Below are positions 1 through 5,698 of a stretch of 6,927 nucleotides of DNA, one piece after another; the stretch's first letter is position 1; each line of letters starts with the position of its first letter. The notes below the pieces were generated by a model, which did not search any database, was not told where the DNA came from, and was given only the letters and a program-made list of their open reading frames with translations. Location: contig URNE01000119.1 in NCBI GenBank assembly GCA_900549045.1, positions 1-6,927 of the forward strand. Reading direction: 5' to 3'. Position numbers and translations under genes: made by a program. The stretch is from an uncultured bacterium (lineage in GTDB: Bacteria > Verrucomicrobiota > Lentisphaeria > Victivallales > UBA1829).

Positions 1-37
1 GGAAGATCCGCGGGGGCGTAAAGATTTGCCGGACTTC

Positions 38-1636
38 TCAGCGTTTCAGCTTGGCGAGCATGTCGATGTAAAGCGTGGCGCTCCAGCCGTAATCGTGAAA
101 GACCTGATTGTACGGGCTGACTTCGGGTTGGCATTTTCCTTTGCGGCAGAGATGCGGTGGATCACATTCGCCGCGGTCATCGTAAAACTCAAAGAAGGTC
201 CCGTATTTGAGGTAGAATTTCTCCTCTTCGGCAACGGTTTCGGAAAGAATCCGGCGGGCGTCGGCGACCATGCCGTAACGTTCAAGTCCGAACGCAATCA
301 GCCAGTTGATGTTGATCCAGACGGGGCCGCGCCACATGTCTTTCGCATAGGCTTCCGTGTTTTTCCGGCTGATGGAGGGAACGCGGAAGGGGGTTGCGAA
401 GGTGGCGGGATCGCAGAGGTTCGCGAGCAGTTTTTCCGCCTGTTCCTGCGACGGTGCGCCGCAGATGAGCGGAAGAAAGCCCGAAGAGGCTGAAATGCCC
501 GTGCGTTTGCCGGTGATGACGTCGCGATCCATGTAGATGCGGGCGTCTTCATCCCAGAGCAGTTCATTCATCAGACGGTTCAGGCGAGAGTGATGCGCCT
601 GCCAGAAAGCGGCTTTTTCCGGGAGATTCAGAGCTTCGGCAAAGCGCGCGAGACACTCGCATTCCAGTGAAAGATACGCGTTGAAGTCGGGGGCGTCGAG
701 CTGGGTGGCGGAGTCGAAGCGCGGGGAGTTGTCCATGCCGCTTTCACCGCTCCGGCAGAGCGGATCCCCCTCAATGTCCCATTCGACGAGACCGAGTCCG
801 TCGGTGTCGCGGTGACGCATGATCCATTCGACATGGCGTTCGAGTTTCGGGAAAGTTCGGCGGAGAAAGGCGTCGTCGTTTTTCATTTTCAGGACTTCCG
901 CGATTCCGAATGCGAGGACCGGAGGCTGGGTGAAGTGTGAAACGCAGTCGACGCCCATCATGTGCGGAATGAGTCCGTCCGGCTGCTGACGGTCGAGGAC
1001 CGCTTCGAGGGTTTCGAGCGCGAGCGCGGGATTGATATGACGGAGTCCGATTGCATGAAAGACGCTGTCCCACAGCCATGCGTGGCGGTGCGGCCAGCGG
1101 TCGGGCGTGGTCCAGCGGTGCAGGGCGTTGAAGCCTTCGGGAGAGCAGATCTGGCCTTTGAGTTGTGAACAGGCTTTTGCGAGGGTTCGTCGGGCGGTTT
1201 CCGTGGCGGAGAAGTCGGGAAGCGTTTCAAAATAGAGTTTGCGTTCCGCGAGAATCGAATCAAGGCGGGCGTGAATCAGCTCCGGGTTGAAGACCGTTTT
1301 TGTTCCGATGAGAATGCGATTTCCATCGCGCAGAACGGCGAGTTCCGGCGGCAGATCGAGCGAGACGTTTTCCGCTTCGATCAGAAAGTGGCAGGCGTCC
1401 GCGAAGGCTGCTTTGATTCCGTCGCTTTCGAGCATGTCGGAGGCGAGGAAGAGATTTTCGGGAGCGCCGGCGAAGGCGATTTTTCCCGAGTTGAACGGCC
1501 ATCGCGGCAGCAGTGCGAATTCCTTTTCCGCAGTGGTGAAGACGAGCCCATGCCGACTGCTGGTTTGCCCGTCGAGAGCGGAGAGGGCGAGAATCTGCCC
1601 TTTTCCCCAGATGTTGAGGATTTTTTCCGTGTTCAT
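38..1636 (-). CDS. GH63/GH37-like (alpha/alpha)6-barrel glycoside hydrolase, cytoplasmic
   Basis: Predicted glycosidase of the superfamily that includes trehalases, GH63 alpha-glucosidases and MGH1-like mannosylglycerate hydrolases; the substrate cannot be read from sequence. Numbered from the ATG at 1636 (532 residues), visible motifs are RHAWLWD (184-190), GESGMDNSPR (297-306), WRGPVW (435-440), FFEFYD (481-486) and DYGWSA (515-520). By family analogy D302 is the likely general acid and E483 the likely general base. Residues 1 to about 135 form a poorly conserved, probably beta-rich N-terminal part. There is no signal peptide or membrane segment, so it should act in the cytoplasm on an imported or endogenous glycoside. 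It is shorter than YgjK or eukaryotic GH63 enzymes (about 780-840 residues). An upstream in-frame ATG at 1654 would add six residues, but 1636 is preferred because AAGGGA lies 8 nt before it and 1654 has no ribosome binding site. The gene is divergent from the AraC-type regulator. A Cys/Pro-rich stretch (C491, C497, C502) follows the putative base. Hydrolase class is secure; the exact GH family is not. Confidence 0.85.
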   Translation of the reverse strand: MNTEKILNIWGKGQILALSALDGQTSSRHGLVFTTAEKEFALLPRWPFNSGKIAFAGAPENLFLASDMLESDGIKAAFADACHFLIEAENVSLDLPPELAVLRDGNRILIGTKTVFNPELIHARLDSILAERKLYFETLPDFSATETARRTLAKACSQLKGQICSPEGFNALHRWTTPDRWPHRHAWLWDSVFHAIGLRHINPALALETLEAVLDRQQPDGLIPHMMGVDCVSHFTQPPVLAFGIAEVLKMKNDDAFLRRTFPKLERHVEWIMRHRDTDGLGLVEWDIEGDPLCRSGESGMDNSPRFDSATQLDAPDFNAYLSLECECLARFAEALNLPEKAAFWQAHHSRLNRLMNELLWDEDARIYMDRDVITGKRTGISASSGFLPLICGAPSQEQAEKLLANLCDPATFATPFRVPSISRKNTEAYAKDMWRGPVWININWLIAFGLERYGMVADARRILSETVAEEEKFYLKYGTFFEFYDDRGECDPPHLCRKGKCQPEVSPYNQVFHDYGWSATLYIDMLAKLKR

Positions 1637-1644
1637 TGCGAAGT

Positions 1645-1650
1645 TCCCTT
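1645..1650 (-). promoter_or_regulatory. Ribosome binding site deciding the hydrolase start
   Basis: AAGGGA on the minus strand, 8 nt before the ATG at 1636. It lies inside the six codons that a start at 1654 would add. The 1654 ATG is preceded by ACAACAAC, with no purine-rich site. This is the reason for choosing the shorter product. Confidence 0.65.
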
Positions 1651-1674
1651 GCATGTTGTTGTTTTATGCGATAC

Positions 1675-1703
1675 ATTATACTGCGCTTTTTCAAAAGTGG
1701 CAA
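1675..1703 (-). promoter_or_regulatory. Sigma70-type promoter of the glycoside hydrolase gene
   Basis: On the minus strand, TTGCCA (1698-1703) is followed after exactly 17 bp by a perfect TATAAT (1675-1680). Only one -35 base differs from consensus. Transcription would start near 1668, giving a leader of about 30 nt to the ATG at 1636 but only about 14 nt to the ATG at 1654, which agrees with the ribosome binding site evidence. The promoter looks strong without help, so a regulator acting here could be a repressor as easily as an activator. Confidence 0.7.
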
Positions 1704-1730
1704 CATGGAAAAACGGGAAAAATATATGAG

Positions 1731-1762
1731 ATCCTGACAATTATATAAGGAATCCTGACAAT
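1731..1762 (+). repeat. 11-bp direct repeat over the regulator's translation start, possible operator
   Basis: ATCCTGACAAT occurs at 1731-1741 and again, identically, at 1752-1762. The start-to-start spacing is 21 bp, or two helical turns. The second copy includes the first two bases of the ATG at 1761, and the ribosome binding site lies between the copies. AraC-family proteins commonly bind pairs of direct repeats spaced by about two turns, so an autoregulatory operator is a reasonable inference. No convincing plus-strand promoter is visible; TATATG at 1723-1728 could be a weak -10. Confidence 0.5.
1747..1751 (+). promoter_or_regulatory. Ribosome binding site of the AraC-family regulator
   Basis: AAGGA ends 9 nt before the ATG at 1761 and supports that start codon. 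It lies between the two copies of the 11-bp repeat, so a protein bound to both copies would cover it in the DNA. Confidence 0.65.
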
Positions 1763-2663
1763 GCCGCAGATTTTCGGTAAAGTGCGCAATGTAAAGAGCA
1801 TGCTTCCGGAGGGACATTCGCTGTTCGGACAGAATGTGGACGACTACCCGCGCCATCATTTCATTTTTCCTGTTATGAGCCCGCCGCCGGAGAGCTGGGG
1901 ACTTCAGGTGCAGTTCGCCGGACGCGACGAGTTCATTTACGGCTGCTGGCGCGAACGGAGGAATTCTCTGACTTTTGCGCTGGAGTTCGTGCGGGAAGGT
2001 GTGTTTGAATACATTGCGAACGGACGGCGCTGCGAGTGTCGTCCGGGGGATCTGTTCATCGTGCATCCGGGAGCCGATGAGCGGATGAGCGTGCTGACGG
2101 AATACGGAATGAAGTATACGGTTTCGATGGTCGGAACCTCGCTGATGTCGCTGCTGAACTCTCTGAATCTGATGAGCGTCGCACACTTCCGGGTCCGCCG
2201 CGAGCGGAAGGTCGCGGAGATGTACGAGGATATTTTCGCGCTTCTGGAGCGTCGCGCTGCGGGGGTTGCGAACGAGCTTTCCGTGCGAGCCTACGCGCTT
2301 CTGCTGGAACTCTCGAGCGATCTTGAAAGCGGGGAGTATCCGGAACAGCTGCACCGGATCGTGAATTTCATCAAGGAGAATTTCAATCGGCCGCTGACGA
2401 TCGACGGTTTATGCGGGCAGTTCGGAATCAGTTCCGGTTCGCTTTTCCGCCTGTTCCGCACGCATATCGGGAAAGCGCCGATAGACTTTATGATTGAAGA
2501 GCGGATGCGTGCCGCGCGTTCGTTTCTGCTTGAGAGCCGGGCGCCGATCAAGACCGTTGCGTACCGGGTGGGATATGCAAGCCAGCTTTATTTTTCCGCC
2601 GAGTTCCGCCGGGTCTGCGGAATGTCTCCGCGCGATTACCGCAGGAAAAACATGCAGATGTGA
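1761..2663 (+). CDS. AraC-family transcriptional regulator
   Basis: DNA-binding regulator of 300 residues, the usual length for the family. The N-terminal half (about 45-125) looks like a cupin-type sensing domain: an F-x-G-containing beta stretch runs into PGDLFIVHPG at 95-104, a typical AraC-family ligand-pocket turn. The C-terminal domain (about 197-297) holds the two helix-turn-helix units: LTIDGLCGQFGISSGSLFRLF (about 212-232), then IKTVAYRVGYASQLYFSAEF (263-282), closing with the family signature GMSPRDYR (287-294). No signal peptide or membrane segment is present. AAGGA 9 nt upstream supports the start. The gene is transcribed away from the glycoside hydrolase from a shared control region. 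The usual reading is a sugar-responsive local regulator of that hydrolase; the effector is unknown. The stop lies 5 bp from the end of the convergent kinase gene, and no terminator is visible between them. Confidence 0.93.
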   Translation: MPQIFGKVRNVKSMLPEGHSLFGQNVDDYPRHHFIFPVMSPPPESWGLQVQFAGRDEFIYGCWRERRNSLTFALEFVREGVFEYIANGRRCECRPGDLFIVHPGADERMSVLTEYGMKYTVSMVGTSLMSLLNSLNLMSVAHFRVRRERKVAEMYEDIFALLERRAAGVANELSVRAYALLLELSSDLESGEYPEQLHRIVNFIKENFNRPLTIDGLCGQFGISSGSLFRLFRTHIGKAPIDFMIEERMRAARSFLLESRAPIKTVAYRVGYASQLYFSAEFRRVCGMSPRDYRRKNMQM

Positions 2664-2668
2664 TGTGT

Positions 2669-5644
2669 TCAGCGCTGCTGCTTCGCATCGCGAAACAGGA
2701 GGTTTTCGATATCGCCGTATTTGCCTTCGCGGTCGGAGTTGAAGATCATGATTGCGGGAGACTGACGCTGCAGAGAGTCCAGAGTTTCCTGCGGCGTCTG
2801 GTCCGGAACGACGATCAGTTCCAGATTCAGGAGGGAACCCAGTACGGAGAAATCTTTGATATTGGCGCAGTTCGCAATGGAAAGAAGCGCGAGAGGCTGA
2901 TCGCGGAGCGGAGCGATTGACTTGATCGGTGTTGCATCCAGACGCAGCAGTTCGAGCGGAAGACCGTGCAGCGGTTCGATGGAATCAAGCGGATTCATGC
3001 CTGCGTCCAGGCGTTTCAGGGGCATTCCGCGGAGCGGTTCCAGGCTTTCGATACCGTTTCCGTGGCAGGCGAGGCGTTCGAGCTGGAAGCCGCGCAGGGC
3101 GTCAAGGGAGCGGATCATGTTCCGCGCGCAATTGAGCTCCCGCAGATTCCGTGAATCCAGCGGAGTGAGATCGGAAATCTGATTCGACTGGCAGAGCAGA
3201 GTCTGCAGGGGCATTCCGCGGAGCGGTTCGATGGAGGAAATGCGGTTGCCTGAACAGTCGAGGTATTCCAGCGGCATCCATTCGAGCCCGGAAAGCGAAG
3301 TAAGTCTGTTGTTGGAGCAGTCGAGGTACGTGAGGTTCTTTCCGGCGAGCGGACGCAGATCGTTCACGCCGAATCCGGAGAGATTCAGGCGGGTCAGATC
3401 CTTTGTCTGCGCGATTCGCGCCATGAATTCCGGAAGCAGATATTCGGGCAGGGGGACATGGGGGAGCTGGAGAATGCTCTGCATGATGGCGCTGTCCGGT
3501 TTGCGGCGGAGAATGTCTTTCACAATCGAAAGCGAAGCCTGCCAGTTTCCGTTTTTCCAGAGCATGAGCGCATCGATTTCGAGAATCTTGGCCTGGTATG
3601 CGAAAGTCGTGAAACGGGAGGCGATGCGGCGTTTGACACCGATCAGGATCTGCGAACGTTCCTGCGCATCTTCGACGTGGGAGGCGGCGGTGACGTACGC
3701 TTTCGCCAGAGCCTCTTCCGCAACGGGGCCGCGCACATAGTCGTCCGCAATCGTGAGGTATTTTTCGATCGCTTCGCGGAAATGGCGGGTCTCGACGAGC
3801 GAGTCGCCCGCGACGACGGGGCTTGCCTTGAGGGGCAGGGCGAGACGGTAGACTTTCATGCTGCGGAGACTGATTGTTCCGTCGAACGAGCGGACGCCGA
3901 TGGAATCGAGATCGCGTCCGGCAAACGGAAAGAGGTCGGTCGCATGGAGTTCGATATGGTCGATTTTCAGGTGCAGCTGATCGTTGCGGCGGGAGAATTC
4001 AAGCGTGTGGAGTTTTTCTCCGGGACGGTACTTGCGCGCGAGAGAAGAGGCAATCATTTCAGGCGATGCTCCGGCGGATTCGTTTTTGACGATCTGATCC
4101 ATCCCGTTGAGTGCGCCGGTGGTCCATGCGCCGTATCCCTGCGGGGAATTGTGCCATTCCTTCATCGGACGGCGGCGCGCATTGATGCAGACGTCGAGTC
4201 CGCCGCCGGATCCGGCGGTGGAGAATTCAATGACGATGCGGACGTTTTCGCGGATTCCGGGGTCGGTGAGCCAGAGCCAGTGACCGCGTTTGACCTTGAG
4301 TCCCTCCGGCGAGCGGGGCCATGGGGCGGTTTTCTCGTTCAGAAAAGCATCGTAGAAGGCGAGTTTGTCGAGCGGAAGCTCCGGATCGGTGAAATCCATA
4401 TCGCACAGAGTGATCCAGTCGGCATGACTCCGGTTGTAGTCGACTGCTGCGTAGACGGCTGCGCCGAGTCCGATGATGATCGCCGCCGCGATTGCGATCG
4501 CCGTGATGCGGTGGCGGCGTATGAGAAGAACGGTCCGTTTGAGCAGGGTCGCGCGTTCGGCATGGGTTGCGTATCCGCTGAGGAACGCGAGTACTTCGTT
4601 GCGGATTTCCTTTGCGGTCGCATAGCGGTCGGCGGGGGCGACGGACATGGCTTTGCGCACGACGGCTTCCAGACTTGCGGGAATGAAATTGTCGGGCGCG
4701 CGCTGCGAGGGCGGGACGATTTCGCCCCGGATTGTTTTGACGAGCAGCTGTTTGAGGTCGTTCCCCTCCAGCGGATTGCTGAACGTGAGAATGGAATAGA
4801 GAATCGCTCCGAGGGCGTAGATGTCGGTCCGGAAGCTTTTGAGACTGTTTTTTCCGGCGGCCTGTTCGGGCGCCATGTAGCCGGGAGTTCCCTTGCGGAT
4901 GCCGTCGCCGGTGCGTCCGGCGGAGTATTGCGGAAGCGGATCGTCCTCCGGCTTGTCCGGTGCGTCTTTTTCGGGGAGGGAGACGAGCTTGGCGAGTCCC
5001 CAGTCCATGAGAATCACTTCGCCGTAGTCTCCGAGCTGAATGTTTTCCGGCTTGAGGTCGAGATGCAGAACTCCTTTTGAATGGGCGAAGGCGACTCCGT
5101 TGCATACTTTCACAAAGACCCGCAGGAGCTTGTCGAGCGTGTAGCGTTCGAGATACGCGGGGTTGCGGTCGTGGAGTTTGCGGAGAACGGCGGCGAGGTT
5201 TTCTCCGCGGATGAGTTTCATGGTGAAGTAGGGGGAACCGTAGTCGTCGACGCCGATATCGTGCACGGGGACGATGTTCGGATGTTCGAGGCTGGCGGTG
5301 ATCCGGGCCTCTTCGATGAAGCGGAGGATATCCTGTTTCGGGCGCGACTGCGCGTCGGGGAGCATTGCCATTGCGATGTTTCGCGTGGTGTCGCGGTCCT
5401 TGACCTGAATGACGACTTTCATTCCGCCCTGTCCGAGACTCTTGCGGAATTTGTATTTGTCCTGCGGCTTCCGGGTGAGGGAGGCGAGAACGTCGTCCGC
5501 CGTCATTTCAAGGTTTTCGAGACTGATCTGTGCGGTCTCTTCGAGCGTGTCGCGCGGAATGGAGAGCGCGTCCGCTTCGAGGTGAACGGTTTCCAATCCG
5601 GAGACGGTGTCGGTCTGTTCCGTTATTTTCCGCGTATCGCTCAT
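2669..5644 (-). CDS. Receptor-like Ser/Thr protein kinase with WNK-like lysine placement, one TM helix and LRR tail
   Basis: A 991-residue membrane kinase. Residues 1-62 are a Thr- and Glu-rich tail. The kinase domain (about 63-355) has glycine loop GQGGMKVV (71-78), alphaC E112, catalytic loop HLDLKPEN (194-201), DWG (214-216) and GTPGYMAPE (252-260). The beta-3 VAIK motif reads IAMA (90-93): its lysine is A93, while K76 in the glycine loop matches the WNK1 catalytic lysine. HRD is HLD. An acidic, Pro-rich insert (about 221-250) lengthens the activation segment. Basic residues (369-379) precede a single transmembrane helix (about 380-401), placing the kinase inside. Outside lie a beta-sandwich-like region resembling LamG/3-keto-disaccharide-hydrolase-type folds (about 405-602), a helical TPR-like region (about 607-720) and nine leucine-rich repeats (750-940). 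Likely role: signalling kinase sensing an extracytoplasmic ligand, ligand unknown. The ATG at 5644 is the first in frame and has no clear ribosome binding site; a hairpin ends 11 nt upstream. A pseudokinase is possible but less likely, because the other catalytic residues are intact. Confidence 0.9.
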   Translation of the reverse strand: MSDTRKITEQTDTVSGLETVHLEADALSIPRDTLEETAQISLENLEMTADDVLASLTRKPQDKYKFRKSLGQGGMKVVIQVKDRDTTRNIAMAMLPDAQSRPKQDILRFIEEARITASLEHPNIVPVHDIGVDDYGSPYFTMKLIRGENLAAVLRKLHDRNPAYLERYTLDKLLRVFVKVCNGVAFAHSKGVLHLDLKPENIQLGDYGEVILMDWGLAKLVSLPEKDAPDKPEDDPLPQYSAGRTGDGIRKGTPGYMAPEQAAGKNSLKSFRTDIYALGAILYSILTFSNPLEGNDLKQLLVKTIRGEIVPPSQRAPDNFIPASLEAVVRKAMSVAPADRYATAKEIRNEVLAFLSGYATHAERATLLKRTVLLIRRHRITAIAIAAAIIIGLGAAVYAAVDYNRSHADWITLCDMDFTDPELPLDKLAFYDAFLNEKTAPWPRSPEGLKVKRGHWLWLTDPGIRENVRIVIEFSTAGSGGGLDVCINARRRPMKEWHNSPQGYGAWTTGALNGMDQIVKNESAGASPEMIASSLARKYRPGEKLHTLEFSRRNDQLHLKIDHIELHATDLFPFAGRDLDSIGVRSFDGTISLRSMKVYRLALPLKASPVVAGDSLVETRHFREAIEKYLTIADDYVRGPVAEEALAKAYVTAASHVEDAQERSQILIGVKRRIASRFTTFAYQAKILEIDALMLWKNGNWQASLSIVKDILRRKPDSAIMQSILQLPHVPLPEYLLPEFMARIAQTKDLTRLNLSGFGVNDLRPLAGKNLTYLDCSNNRLTSLSGLEWMPLEYLDCSGNRISSIEPLRGMPLQTLLCQSNQISDLTPLDSRNLRELNCARNMIRSLDALRGFQLERLACHGNGIESLEPLRGMPLKRLDAGMNPLDSIEPLHGLPLELLRLDATPIKSIAPLRDQPLALLSIANCANIKDFSVLGSLLNLELIVVPDQTPQETLDSLQRQSPAIMIFNSDREGKYGDIENLLFRDAKQQR
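2825..3397 (-). repeat. Nine tandem leucine-rich repeats in the kinase C-terminus
   Basis: Residues 750-940 of the kinase form eight consecutive repeats of exactly 21 residues, starting at L750, 771, 792, 813, 834, 855, 876 and 897, then a ninth of 23 residues from 918. The pattern is LxxLxCxxNxIxSLxPLxxxP. Five successive repeats place Cys at the same position (C776, 797, 818, 839, 860), and Asn occupies the ladder position at 779, 800, 821, 842, 863 and 884. In DNA the period is 63 bp. A 24-bp segment coding EPLRGMPL is identical at 3017-3040 and 3206-3229, 189 bp (three repeats) apart. Such repeats usually form a curved protein-binding surface. Confidence 0.9.
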
Positions 5645-5655
5645 GACAGCAGAAA

Positions 5656-5684
5656 CGCCGGATGCGCACGGGAGGCATCCGGCG
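5656..5684 (-). terminator. Perfect 10-bp hairpin between dapL and the kinase gene, possible terminator or attenuator
   Basis: CGCCGGATGC (5656-5665) and GCATCCGGCG (5675-5684) are perfect inverted repeats with a 9-nt loop. In the minus-strand transcript the hairpin begins 14 nt after the dapL stop and is followed by TTTCTGCTG, a poor U-tract, so it would be at best a leaky intrinsic terminator. It ends 11 nt before the kinase ATG and could also affect translation of the kinase or the stability of the dapL message. Confidence 0.5.
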
Positions 5685-5698
5685 GCCTTTCAGTTCAT

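Noticed and set aside
26..493. A 155-codon plus-strand frame opposite the hydrolase 3' end
   Set aside because: Antisense to conserved hydrolase motifs, with no ribosome binding site or domain.
1271..1748. Two overlapping plus-strand frames running from the hydrolase 5' end towards the regulator
   Set aside because: Both are antisense to the hydrolase N-terminus and end in the intergenic region; neither has a recognisable domain or start signal.
1260..2354. A 364-codon minus-strand frame covering the hydrolase 5' end, the intergenic region and part of the regulator
   Set aside because: Arg/His/Ser-rich composition typical of an off-frame shadow, no domain, and it runs through a good promoter and two well-supported genes.
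2646..2661. Small ACAT/ATGT stem before a T-run on the minus strand, as a kinase terminator
   Set aside because: The stem is 4 bp and AT-rich, too weak for an intrinsic terminator; the A/T run codes the Lys-rich end of the regulator.
2682..2694. TTCGC-ATC-GCGAA inverted repeat just after the regulator stop, as a terminator
   Set aside because: The stem is only 5 bp with no U-tract on either strand, and it lies in kinase coding sequence.
3458..5080. A 540-codon open frame on the plus strand opposite the kinase gene
   Set aside because: It lies fully inside the kinase gene on the other strand, shows no recognisable domain, and is explained by the codon bias of a GC-rich gene. The kinase frame has clear motifs throughout.
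5360..5377. Reading the kinase as a dead pseudokinase because the beta-3 lysine is absent
   Set aside because: D196, K198, N201, D214, E112 and APE are all kept and K76 is placed as in active WNK kinases, so activity is more likely; not excluded without an assay.
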